Shown here: positions 9,112 through 16,729 of the stretch, piece by piece
Layout of the letters: each line of letters opens with the position of its first letter
How positions within the stretch are numbered: the stretch's first letter is position 1
NCBI RefSeq assembly: GCF_014201835.1
Contig: NZ_JACHFH010000027.1
Coordinates: 1 to 38,474 of the forward strand
Reading direction: 5' to 3'
From: Pectinatus brassicae
GTDB lineage: Bacteria > Bacillota > Negativicutes > Selenomonadales > Selenomonadaceae
DNA: 38,474 nucleotides
The notes under the pieces: generated by a model
Seen by the model: only the letters and a program-made list of their open reading frames with translations
The model's database searches: none
Told to the model about the DNA's origin: nothing
Position numbers and translations under genes: made by a program

Positions 9112-10755
9112 TTACTTATTTTTTTCTGGCACAATAACATCTGCTTCAAATAAACGATGCCACGGAAAGCTTACCTGCAATTTATCCCAATTATAATTAT
9201 TAAATATCTTGGCAAAATCGTATTTTTCTACTGCTTTATTCATTAGTGATTCAGCATAATTTTGTGCCTGAGCTGTTCTGCTCATGGTATCGCCATAATT
9301 ACCTTGTCCGCTAAAGCTATCCATTTTATTGGCTACCTGCTGACGGATATTTGCCTGATAAAACCAATCATCAAGATAACGTGGTACAATCATCTTCATT
9401 GTTTCTTCTTTATTGGCATAAGAAGACAACATTCCCATGCCAATGGTATAGCCACTGCTGTTAGTCGGTGTATTCCAACCGGCATAGGCCTTTAACTGCG
9501 ATAAGTAGTTTTTCTGCCACAGCATATTCATTAATGCATTATCGGAGCCATTGCCAAAGTCAATATCGGCAATACCAACATTTTTGTCTTGCATGATATA
9601 TTTTCCTGCCATATCAACAAAGCTAGCAGTATTTTCATGTGGTGTAATTGTATTATTCAGCTCATTAGCTGCATATGTTTTACCATATTTATCTGTATTT
9701 ACCAGTAATACAAAATCCGCTCTTTTATCATTAGGGATTTCAATACCACCGGCCATTTTTATATGAGTTTTAACTGAGGCAGATATTTTTTCATTGGAAT
9801 AAGCCGGTACTGTATCGCCGCCTGTTCCTTCAGCATAATGTACGCTAATAAACGGTATATCACCTTTCATCTGATTTACTGCTCGTGTCATCATAAGTAA
9901 TGCCAATTCATCGAGGCCTGCTACAGATTGATAGTTTTCACCATTTATGTCACCTGCATATGTATCGAGCAGACGACGTTCTCTATCTGTTTGAGAATAC
10001 TCGGCATTGTCATCACAACCCAAAATCAAATAAGATATATCTTTATTTTTTACTAAATCCACTAAATATTTATTAACTGTAAAATTACCTGCCCTGCGCA
10101 ACATCCAGTCCTGCAAATCTTTAGCCGGAATTTGTGCTTTTAAAGTTTTTAGCTCTTTTTCTTCTTTACCTGTTAAACCGTCTTTTTCCTGTTTATCCAG
10201 CAGTGCCGTATAGCGCGCAATACTCGTACCATATACACGATAATATTCTGGTTCTTCAGACGAAGCTGCGCTAGTTTGCGGTGTACGCATTATCGAACTG
10301 AATACATATATCGGCAAATATGGATATTTTTGATGTAATTCATCGAAAGCATTTTGCGCTCTTTTTTGACATGTAGCAATTGTTAAATCATGCTTGCGTG
10401 ATGCCACAAGACTACCATAAACTAACGCATCTGATGATAATACAGCATAGTCTGCTTTATAAGCATTTTTAAGAACCCAATCGGCTAGTTCTTCCGGATG
10501 TCCTAAATCATCGCGATTGCCGATTAAATTTTCTGGCGGCGTGATTACATTATAACCAAGCGCACGAATATTATCGACCGTTTGATGGAACGATATCGGA
10601 CGATTATCATGCGGCACAAACAAAATTGTCTTTTTAAATTGGGCAAATGCAGTATTGGTCAGTAAAAAAACTGCCAACACAGCTAATAATATGTAATTTA
10701 TTATATATTTCAAGATATTATCACTTCTTTCAAAAAATAATGATTCTCCATCCAT
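9112..10755 (-). CDS. Secreted DUF4127 family protein
   Basis: A protein of about 547 residues of the DUF4127 family, recognised from the opening after the signal peptide (ILFVPHDNRPIS), then LSSDALVYGSLVASR, with a long alpha/beta body containing YLILGCDDNAEYSQT and the late FPWHRLFE stretch. An N-terminal hydrophobic segment (YIINYILLAVLAVFLL, ending NTAFA) is a probable signal peptide, so the protein acts outside the inner membrane. The ATG at 10755 has no clear ribosome site. A TTG at 10713, directly before the signal peptide, is an equally good start. TATAAT lies about 15 bases before the ATG, so the gene probably has its own promoter. The biochemical role of the family is not known to me; the conserved DNRP and D/H residues suggest an enzyme. 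Confidence 0.8.
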   Translation of the reverse strand: MDGESLFFERSDNILKYIINYILLAVLAVFLLTNTAFAQFKKTILFVPHDNRPISFHQTVDNIRALGYNVITPPENLIGNRDDLGHPEELADWVLKNAYKADYAVLSSDALVYGSLVASRKHDLTIATCQKRAQNAFDELHQKYPYLPIYVFSSIMRTPQTSAASSEEPEYYRVYGTSIARYTALLDKQEKDGLTGKEEKELKTLKAQIPAKDLQDWMLRRAGNFTVNKYLVDLVKNKDISYLILGCDDNAEYSQTDRERRLLDTYAGDINGENYQSVAGLDELALLMMTRAVNQMKGDIPFISVHYAEGTGGDTVPAYSNEKISASVKTHIKMAGGIEIPNDKRADFVLLVNTDKYGKTYAANELNNTITPHENTASFVDMAGKYIMQDKNVGIADIDFGNGSDNALMNMLWQKNYLSQLKAYAGWNTPTNSSGYTIGMGMLSSYANKEETMKMIVPRYLDDWFYQANIRQQVANKMDSFSGQGNYGDTMSRTAQAQNYAESLMNKAVEKYDFAKIFNNYNWDKLQVSFPWHRLFEADVIVPEKNK

Positions 10756-10851
10756 GTAGTATGAACAATTATAAGATATTCTACTTTAAGTAATTCTATT
10801 CCTTCCAAAACAGCAATATTTATTTATACAATAGAAAAAGAGTCATACCAA

Positions 10852-10899
10852 AACCCTTCCGTCACTGCTTCGCAGTGCCACCTTCCCTGAAGGGACGGC
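10852..10899 (+). repeat. Palindromic repeat unit 1: solo module A
   Basis: A lone module A: AACCCTTCCGTC, hairpin CACTGC/GCAGTG, CCACC, hairpin TTCCCT/AGGGA, closed by GACGG pairing with CCGTC. No module B follows. It sits in the gap between the DUF4127 gene and the terminator of the glycerophosphodiesterase gene. The stem reads CACTGC/GCAGTG instead of the usual CATTGC/GCAATG, a compensated change. Confidence 0.85.
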
Positions 10900-10910
10900 T
10901 TTAAATATAC

Positions 10911-10959
10911 TAAAAAGAGTCTGGCGCACATATTTCTCAATATGCGCCAGACCCATTTT
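10911..10959. terminator. Bidirectional terminator after the glycerophosphodiesterase gene
   Basis: GTCTGGCGCA (10919-10928) pairs with TGCGCCAGAC (10943-10952). In the minus direction the stem is followed by a T-run (complement of 10911-10917), as expected for the end of the glycerophosphodiesterase transcript, which stops at 10977. A T-run also follows in the plus direction. Confidence 0.85.
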
Positions 10960-10976
10960 TACCTTTAATTCACTTT

Positions 10977-12125
10977 TTAGTATGCGGCATCATTACCATT
11001 GCTTTTTATCATTGGTGCAATTTCTTTATGATTTTGATCCATATGATAGGGACTATTCACATTAACTACAGGATTATGCAATTTGATATTTCTTTTCTCC
11101 AATACCTTACGCAATAACCATGGTTTATCTGATATAATTCCATCCACGCCCATATCAAGAAGCATATTCATATCACTTTCGCTATTTACTGTCCATGGTA
11201 CTACTTTCATCCCTAATGAATGTGCTTCATCAACATCTTGTTTTGATATTTCCATAAAATACGGTGATACTATATCCACACCAATGGCATGTGCAGCTTT
11301 AACGGGATCACCATTATAATTTTTAATATCCAGACCACCAAGCCATGGAGATTTTTCTTTTTCATAGCGGCGTAATGATTCAGAATCACGTCCCCATGAT
11401 GGCTGTTCCTGCCACAAGGCTGATAAGCTTATATTAGGATTTAATTTTTTCATTTCCACCAGTGTGTTCCAGTCAAAAGATTGCAGTACAACTCTGTTTT
11501 CCATATGATATTTTTTTACTAAATCATTAAATACTTTTACGAATTTTTTTGCATCAGCGTTATTTTTATAAGCTGCACTGGCCGGATCCGGATAGGATTT
11601 GGTTTCTATATTTAATACTACATCTTTATCGCCATACGCTTGAATTAATTTAAGTAAATCCTCTAATGTAGGAATTTTGGCATCATGAGTTATCTGCGTT
11701 TTTCCATGCAGGTCATAATATTCTCCGCAGTTTGGATTCATAACGCCTACATCAAAATTACGCAGTTGGGCAACCGTCATTGTTCTTATGTCATATTTGC
11801 CTTTTTCTACATAATTGCCGGATTTATCACGAGTTACATCTGGATTTAATATAGGATTATGACTCATTACTATTTGTCCATCTTTTGTGAGCTGCATATC
11901 ACATTCAATTGAGGTAGCTCCCATTTCCATAGCGTACGCATATGAATACAAGGTATTTTCTGGTCTGGCATCACGACCACCGCGGTGTGCTTCAAAATCG
12001 AATACATCATAAGCCACTTTAGCATGTGCTACATTAGTGTAGGATATTCCCATTCCCATATAAAGGCTCACTGCGGCAAGCCCTGCTGCCAAAATATTTT
12101 TCTTTTTCCATGTTTTTTGCTTCAT
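10977..12125 (-). CDS. Secreted glycerophosphodiester phosphodiesterase (GlpQ/GDPD family)
   Basis: Hydrolyses glycerophosphodiesters to sn-glycerol 3-phosphate and an alcohol outside the inner membrane. The 382-residue protein starts with a signal peptide (KKKNILAAGLAAVSLYMGMGIS, ending NVAHA). The catalytic site of the GDPD TIM barrel is intact: EAHRGG (HR pair), ARPENT (EN), IECDMQLTKDG (ExD) and SHNP (second His), then LNIETKS, VVLQSFDW and the C-terminal VVPWTVNS and GVDGIISDKP. Length and order match GlpQ-like enzymes. The next gene upstream on the same strand is a GlpT-like transporter, a natural partner that would import the product, although 740 bases of repeats separate them. The class is secure; the exact substrate (lipid head groups or teichoic-type polymers) is not. 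Confidence 0.92.
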   Translation of the reverse strand: MKQKTWKKKNILAAGLAAVSLYMGMGISYTNVAHAKVAYDVFDFEAHRGGRDARPENTLYSYAYAMEMGATSIECDMQLTKDGQIVMSHNPILNPDVTRDKSGNYVEKGKYDIRTMTVAQLRNFDVGVMNPNCGEYYDLHGKTQITHDAKIPTLEDLLKLIQAYGDKDVVLNIETKSYPDPASAAYKNNADAKKFVKVFNDLVKKYHMENRVVLQSFDWNTLVEMKKLNPNISLSALWQEQPSWGRDSESLRRYEKEKSPWLGGLDIKNYNGDPVKAAHAIGVDIVSPYFMEISKQDVDEAHSLGMKVVPWTVNSESDMNMLLDMGVDGIISDKPWLLRKVLEKRNIKLHNPVVNVNSPYHMDQNHKEIAPMIKSNGNDAAY

Positions 12126-12180
12126 ATTACTCTAACTGCTCCCTCATAATAAATTTTATTTTTATCAATGTCAAAAACAT

Positions 12181-12373
12181 AACCCTTCCGTCATTGCTTA
12201 CGCAATGCCACCTTCCCTATGCTGTAGTTCTTAGTGCTTTAGCACTTAGAAATATAGTACCCACAGTGCAAGGGACGGCATTGGAACCACAGAAAAAATT
12301 AAAAGTTCTAAAAATATTAATGGTTGTATGGCTCCCATGCAGGGGAGCTGGCGGCGAAGCCGTCTGAGGGGTT
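12181..12373 (+). repeat. Palindromic repeat unit 2 (A with C insert, spacer, B)
   Basis: Module A (12181-12278) carries a module C hairpin (TTAGTGCTTTAGCACTTAG core) in the loop of its TTCCCT/AGGGA stem. A spacer of about 50 bp follows, then module B (12330-12373) with stems CTCCC/GGGAG and CGGC/GCCG. It begins AACCCTTCCG and ends CTGAGGGGTT. The whole gap 12126-12867 contains only units 2-4 and a terminator; short open frames here are repeat sequence, not genes. Confidence 0.9.
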
Positions 12374-12397
12374 ATTAATAATATAAGGTAAAAGAAT

Positions 12398-12631
12398 AAC
12401 CCTTCCGTCATTGCTACGCAATGCCACCTTCCCTAGAGGGACGGCAATAAAACCACAGAAAAAATTAAAAGTTCTAAAATATTAATGGTTATAAGGCTCC
12501 CCTATATGCTGTAGGTCTTAGTGCTTTAGCACTTATGCTACAGTTCTTTGCACTTCAGTGCTTAGAAATGTAGTAGGCAAGAGATACAATACACACCGTG
12601 TGGAGCTGGCAGCAAAGCTGTCTGAGGGGGT
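12398..12631 (+). repeat. Palindromic repeat unit 3 (A, spacer, B with nested C inserts)
   Basis: Module A is plain here, whereas module B is split at the tip of its CTCCC/GGGAG hairpin by a long C-type insert that itself contains a second C hairpin. The spacer is nearly identical to that of unit 2. A linker of 24 bp containing GGTAAAAGA separates it from unit 2. Confidence 0.85.
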
Positions 12632-12652
12632 ATTTAATAATAGTAGATAAAA

Positions 12653-12701
12653 TACCCCTTCCGACTTGACTTCGTCAAGCCACCTTCCCTAAAGGGACGG
12701 C
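12653..12701 (+). repeat. Palindromic repeat unit 4: solo module A
   Basis: Module A only, 21 bases after unit 3. Its first hairpin is CTTGAC/GTCAAG instead of CATTGC/GCAATG: the sequence changes but the pairing is kept. The following 125 bases are AT-rich with no feature I can support. Confidence 0.85.
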
Positions 12702-12827
12702 TTTAAAACCATTATTTTCTAAAGCATACAGCTTTACTGCATTAAGTATATTCTTTTTTAATAAAATTTTGTTTGTTTTTTATTAATTTTTAGTAAATTT
12801 TGTCATTTTTAAGTAAAAAATTATTAT

Positions 12828-12858
12828 AAAAAGACGAGGGGGATAATCTCGTCTTTTT
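12828..12858. terminator. Bidirectional terminator after the GlpT-like gene
   Basis: AAAAAGACGAG (12828-12838) pairs with CTCGTCTTTTT (12848-12858), giving a stem with A-run and T-run on both sides. It lies 9 bases beyond the stop of the minus-strand transporter gene. Confidence 0.9.
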
Positions 12859-12867
12859 ATATTTATA

Positions 12868-14217
12868 TTATTCTTTAACTTTTACATTCCATACAAGAAG
12901 TGCTAATACACATGATACTACAGCCGCACCAACCCAGAAGACAGAAGCAGCATGAAAATCATAGACAGCATGACCATTAACCATTGTTTTTCCGCAATTT
13001 ATAAGATAACCGCTTACTTTTTCCTGTAATGATGCACCAATATAGCTAAATAATCCAATCATACCCATTGCCGCACCAGTAGCACGTTTTGGGCATATAT
13101 CTACAGCCATAAGTCCACCCAAATAGCATACAAGAGATCCCATGGTAAATCCATATACACACATGCTTACCCAGTTAATCCAGTCATATTCTTTTGGTCC
13201 CCAAACAAATGCGGCAACCGAAAGAGCATAAAATATACCAAAAATCAAACAAGGAACATTTCTTTTATGTTTAAAGAATTTATCGGAAATAAGACCGCAC
13301 AGGCAGGTACCAAATATACCAGCAAATTGCATAGTAGTTAAAAGCGAGCTGGCACCAAGCATTGTATAACCTTTTTCTGCTGTTAAAAATACTATGCCCC
13401 AGCTTTCTATAGCATAGCGAGTAACATAGCAGCAAGCACTGGAAAGGCCCAGTATCCATACTGCTGGATTTTTTATAACAGTCCATTGCAATGAGCCAAC
13501 ACTTTTATCTTTTGTTTCGATAGTTGGATCTTTTTCGCCATTTAATTCATATGGCGTTGGCAGTCCACAAGCTTTTGGTCTATCAGACATAAATTTAAAC
13601 ATCAATATCGAAGCAATCAGGCACAACATACCAGGCATCCAAAAGCCTGCGCGCCAGCCGTAATGAAGTACAACAACGGATGTGATAAGATAAGTAAGAC
13701 CAGCACCGATATTATGGCTGGCGAACCAAACACCATAATACGTACCACGTTTTTTACCTGTTACCCATTGATTGAGTGCAATAATACTTGGTCCAGCACC
13801 AAATGACTGAAACCAGCCAACCATGCCCCAGAATAATACCATTAATACATAATGAAGACCTACACCCATAAAAATGGAAATTACTGATACCATAAATAAG
13901 CCAAATGGCATAAAGCGTTTAATATTACATCTGTCAGCAATAAAACTATTAGTGAATTTACCAATAGCATATGTAAAGAAGAATACCATGCCCATGGTAC
14001 CAATCTGGTTGGCATCAAGAATGCCAGCATCCATCAATGGTTTTTTTACAACAGAAAAGTTCAAGCGGCATACATAAAAGAATGCATAGCCTAATGTTAT
14101 TGATATAAATAAAGAGCGTTGTTTGGAGTTGAAAAGAGCTTTCGCTTTCTCCATATTATCAGTTATCAGTGGTTTATCTGGTCCAGCCTTAAAAAAATTC
14201 AGTATTGCTGAAAACAA
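12868..14217 (-). CDS. glpT: Glycerol-3-phosphate (organophosphate) antiporter, GlpT/UhpT family
   Basis: Major-facilitator transporter that exchanges organophosphate for phosphate across the inner membrane. The N-terminal FKAGPDKP resembles the FKPAPH start of GlpT, and the first helix region GYAFFYVCRLNFSVVKKPLM is the family signature, with the Arg thought to bind phosphate. About 12 hydrophobic segments fill the rest. An open frame reaches 14265, but I place the start at the TTG at 14217: GAGG lies 8 bases before it and the resulting 449 residues match GlpT. Upstream, ATGACG and TATAAC spaced by 17 bases could be a promoter. A secreted glycerophosphodiesterase gene lies downstream on the same strand, which favours glycerol 3-phosphate as the substrate over hexose phosphate. 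Confidence 0.87.
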   Translation of the reverse strand: MFSAILNFFKAGPDKPLITDNMEKAKALFNSKQRSLFISITLGYAFFYVCRLNFSVVKKPLMDAGILDANQIGTMGMVFFFTYAIGKFTNSFIADRCNIKRFMPFGLFMVSVISIFMGVGLHYVLMVLFWGMVGWFQSFGAGPSIIALNQWVTGKKRGTYYGVWFASHNIGAGLTYLITSVVVLHYGWRAGFWMPGMLCLIASILMFKFMSDRPKACGLPTPYELNGEKDPTIETKDKSVGSLQWTVIKNPAVWILGLSSACCYVTRYAIESWGIVFLTAEKGYTMLGASSLLTTMQFAGIFGTCLCGLISDKFFKHKRNVPCLIFGIFYALSVAAFVWGPKEYDWINWVSMCVYGFTMGSLVCYLGGLMAVDICPKRATGAAMGMIGLFSYIGASLQEKVSGYLINCGKTMVNGHAVYDFHAASVFWVGAAVVSCVLALLVWNVKVKE

Positions 14218-14390
14218 TTCTCTCACCTCGTATTTTGTTATAATAGTGCTTATAAATGACGTCATCTTTATGTTACTATTATTTCATAATGAGGTTTATT
14301 TTTGTATCAGAGATATTCTGAAAAAATGTAAGAATTTTTGGAAGTTTACATTTTAATTAATTCTGTTAATATTATTAGTAAAAGATTAAT

Positions 14391-14551
14391 AACCCCTCAG
14401 ACGGCTTCGCCGCCAGCTCCCCTACATGGGAGCCTTAGACCATAACTATATTTATAACAATTATAAAAAAACCATGCCTTTATTAATATTCATGGTTCCA
14501 AAGCCGTCCCTTCAGGGAAGGTGGCATTGCGTAAGCAATGACGGAAGGGTT
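14391..14551 (-). repeat. Palindromic repeat unit 5 (inverted, upstream of DUF559 copy 1)
   Basis: In plus orientation this reads module B (AACCCCTCAGACGG...), spacer, then module A ending GGAAGGGTT, so the unit lies inverted relative to most others. It has no C insert. It ends 38 bases before the ATG of the first DUF559 gene and is joined to it by GGGTTATCTTTAC, the same sequence (in reverse) that begins the linker between ordinary units. Confidence 0.9.
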
Positions 14552-14589
14552 ATCTTTACTTGCTTATTATTTTAACGAGGTTATATAAC

Positions 14590-14985
14590 ATGTTATATTA
14601 TAATTCTCATAATAATCATTTGGCCAATAATTTACGAAAAAACATGACCAAAGAAGAACGCCATCTATGGTATGATTTTTTACGAAATTATCCTATAAAA
14701 TTTTATCGACAAAAACAAATTGGAAACTACATTGCTGATTTTTATTGCCACAAGGCTAAGCTTATTATCGAACTTGACGGCAGCCAACATTATGAAAAAG
14801 ATAACCAACATGCTGATAAAAAACGCTCAGCTTATTTTAATCGTTATAATTTGTACGTTATGCGTTTTTCTAATCTTGATATACATCAACATTTTTCTGA
14901 AGTATGTATTTCAATAGATGAATATATAAAAAATAACAACCCCTCAGACGGCTTCGCCGCCAGCTCCCCTACAGGGGAGCCTTAG
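14590..14985 (+). CDS. DUF559 endonuclease-like protein, copy 1
   Basis: A small protein of 131 residues of the DUF559 family, related to very-short-patch-repair-like PD-(D/E)XK nucleases. Visible are the N-terminal LRKNMTKEERHLWYDFLR helix region, KFYRQKQIGNYIADFYC with the first acidic residue, IIELDGSQHYE (E-x-D-G-x2-H) and the closing YVMRFSN strand. The ATG at 14590 has GAGG 9 bases upstream; a longer frame opens at 14560 without a ribosome site. The last 15 codons (NPSDGFAASSPTGEP) and the stop lie inside palindromic module B, so the tail is repeat-encoded. Its location inside an array of palindromes suggests a role in their spread or maintenance, which is inference; no activity can be shown from sequence. 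Confidence 0.85.
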   Translation: MLYYNSHNNHLANNLRKNMTKEERHLWYDFLRNYPIKFYRQKQIGNYIADFYCHKAKLIIELDGSQHYEKDNQHADKKRSAYFNRYNLYVMRFSNLDIHQHFSEVCISIDEYIKNNNPSDGFAASSPTGEP

Positions 14986-15147
14986 AACATTTCTATATTT
15001 ATAGCAATTATAAAAATATAGCTTTTATTATAATATTCATGGTTCCAAAGCCGTCCCTCTCACTGTGTGTACTATATTTCTAAGCGCTAAAGCGCAAAGA
15101 ACTATAGCAAGGGAAGGTGGCATTGCGTAAGCAATGACGGAAGGGTT
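14938..15147 (-). repeat. Palindromic repeat unit 6 (inverted, between the two DUF559 genes)
   Basis: Module B overlaps the 3' end of DUF559 copy 1, including its stop codon. The spacer is almost identical, as the reverse complement, to that of unit 11 at 28475-28747, 13 kb away. Module A contains a C insert in its CCCT/AGGG loop (core GCGCTAAAGCGC). Confidence 0.9.
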
Positions 15148-15185
15148 ATCTTTACTTGCTTATTATTTTAACGAGGTTATATAAC

Positions 15186-15581
15186 ATGTTATATTATAAT
15201 TCTCATAATAATCATTTGGCCAATAATTTACGAAAAAACATGACCAAAGAAGAACGCCATCTATGGTATGATTTTTTACGAAATTATCCTATAAAATTTT
15301 ATCGACAAAAACAAATTGGAAACTACATTGCTGATTTTTATTGCCACAAGGCTAAGCTTATTATCGAACTTGACGGCAGCCAACATTATGAAAAAGATAA
15401 CCAACATGCTGATAAAAAACGCTCAGCTTATTTTAATCGTTATAATTTGTACGTTATGCGTTTTTCTAATCTTGATATACATCAACATTTTTCTGAAGTA
15501 TGTATTTCAATAGATGAATATATAAAAAATAACAACCCCTCAGACGGCTTCGCCGCCAGCTCCCCTACAGGGGAGCCTTAG
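15186..15581 (+). CDS. DUF559 endonuclease-like protein, copy 2
   Basis: Identical in sequence to the copy at 14590-14985, 596 bases further on: 131 residues, with the acidic residue in IADFYC and the IELDGSQH motif of PD-(D/E)XK-like nucleases intact, and with GAGG 9 bases before the ATG. It too ends inside a module B (stop at 15579-15581). Perfect identity over the whole frame points to a very recent duplication or to gene conversion. The next gene (PhnD-like) begins 24 bases after the following palindromic unit, so transcription from here could run into the two-component operon. Confidence 0.85.
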   Translation: MLYYNSHNNHLANNLRKNMTKEERHLWYDFLRNYPIKFYRQKQIGNYIADFYCHKAKLIIELDGSQHYEKDNQHADKKRSAYFNRYNLYVMRFSNLDIHQHFSEVCISIDEYIKNNNPSDGFAASSPTGEP

Positions 15582-15743
15582 AACATTTCTATATTTATAG
15601 CAATTATAAAAATATAGCTTTTATTATAATATTCATGCTTCCAAAGCCGTCCCTTTCACTGTGTGTACTATATTTCTAATCGCTAAAGCGCAAAGAACTA
15701 TAGCAAGGGAAGGTGGCATTGCATAAGCAATGACGGAAGGGTT
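15534..15743 (-). repeat. Palindromic repeat unit 7 (inverted, after DUF559 copy 2)
   Basis: A near copy of unit 6, differing at a few positions towards the module A end (for example CATGCTTCC for CATGGTTCC, and GCATAAGC for GCGTAAGC in the hairpin loop). It includes a C insert in module A. It abuts the ribosome-binding region of the PhnD-like gene. Confidence 0.9.
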
Positions 15744-15766
15744 AAAATTCTAAACACGAGGTTTTT

Positions 15767-16729
15767 ATGATTAATAACTTTCATTTTAAAAACAAATACC
15801 CTATTTTCATTATCTTGCTATTATGTATTTTGTTTATAATCTTTAATTATCCTGAGCCTGAGCAATACAGCGGGCACATCGATTTTTCTCAAGGTGCACC
15901 ACTTGTCCACACTAAGGATAATTCTTTTAATTCCAATGAGCGTCCATTACGCATAGTAATTTCGACTGTTATTTCCCCTAATGTAACGATTGAAGACTGG
16001 CGGGCTTTTGCCGATTATATCAGCAATAAGCTGGGACGTCCTACTGTACTTATCCAACGCCGCAGTTATAAAGAAATTGACCAGCTTTTATCCAATGGCG
16101 ATGCTGATATGTCCTTTATGTCCACCGGTGCTTTTTGCTCATATCATGGTATTAATAAATTAGATGTTCTCGCCATGGTATTTTATCAAGGCAGCCTGAC
16201 TTATAAAAGCTACCTTATAACTTCAACCACCCGCAATGATATTAACAGCATTGATAACCTACGCGGCAAAAAGATGGCATTTTCTGATCCACTCAGTTAT
16301 TCTGGTCATATAGCCGTTGTAAATGAGTTAAATACCAATTTACACACTTCGCCCAACCGTTTTTTCAGCAATTATATTTACACAGGCAGCCACGACCGTT
16401 CTATTTGGGCAGTAAAAAACAAAATAGTAGATGCAGCCTGTGTTGACAGTCTCGTCTATGATTTATTAAAAAAGGACCGCCCAGAAGATATAAGCGGTAC
16501 CAAAATATTCGCAGTAATTAATGATATCCCCATTGGTCCGATTGTTGTCCGCAGTGATATCCCCGAAGAACAGAAAAAACGACTGCAGGAAATACTCTTA
16601 TCAATGCATAAAGATCCTCAAATGGCAAAATCTCTGCAAAATATAATGACTGATAAATTTGTTCCGCCAGAACCAAATCTTTATATTCCCTGCAAAGAAA
16701 TTTATGATAAGGTGATGACAGACTCATGA
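15767..16729 (+). CDS. PhnD-like periplasmic binding protein of a two-component operon
   Basis: A 320-residue protein with an N-terminal hydrophobic segment (YPIFIILLLCILFIIFNY) that anchors it in or exports it across the inner membrane. The rest is a PhnD/phosphate-phosphonate-type solute-binding domain: PLRIVISTVISPNVTIEDW, the central LSNGDADMSFMSTGAF, LRGKKMAFSDPLSYSGH and VVRSDIPEEQKKRLQEILLSM are hallmarks. The ATG has GAGG 5 bases upstream. It overlaps the histidine kinase gene by 4 bases (ATGA), and no ABC permease or ATPase gene is near, so it is more likely a ligand sensor for the kinase than a transporter subunit. This resembles TtrS, where a PhnD-like domain is fused to the kinase, but split. 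The ligand is unknown. Confidence 0.85.
   Translation: MINNFHFKNKYPIFIILLLCILFIIFNYPEPEQYSGHIDFSQGAPLVHTKDNSFNSNERPLRIVISTVISPNVTIEDWRAFADYISNKLGRPTVLIQRRSYKEIDQLLSNGDADMSFMSTGAFCSYHGINKLDVLAMVFYQGSLTYKSYLITSTTRNDINSIDNLRGKKMAFSDPLSYSGHIAVVNELNTNLHTSPNRFFSNYIYTGSHDRSIWAVKNKIVDAACVDSLVYDLLKKDRPEDISGTKIFAVINDIPIGPIVVRSDIPEEQKKRLQEILLSMHKDPQMAKSLQNIMTDKFVPPEPNLYIPCKEIYDKVMTDS

Larger units (their letters stand above)
14514..15743 (+). repeat. 596-bp tandem duplication carrying a DUF559 gene and a palindromic unit
   Basis: The segment from 14514 is repeated with a period of 596 bases (gene starts at 14590 and 15186). The two coding regions are identical, and the palindromic units following them (14938-15147 and 15534-15743) differ at only a few positions near the outer end. 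The breakpoints fall in module A, so unequal recombination between palindromic units or element duplication explains it. An assembly artefact is unlikely because the outer units differ. Confidence 0.9.

Noticed and set aside
12181-12278. tRNA or other structural RNA because of the cloverleaf shape of module A
   Set aside because: No acceptor CCA, anticodon arm or T-loop sequence; the same shape recurs 14 times with variable insertions.
12110-12411. Small open frames in the repeat gap (85 and 64 residues)
   Set aside because: They translate the palindromic modules, have no ribosome sites and recur wherever the modules occur.
15767-16729. Phosphonate ABC importer
   Set aside because: The binding protein has no permease or ATPase partner here and overlaps a histidine kinase gene instead.
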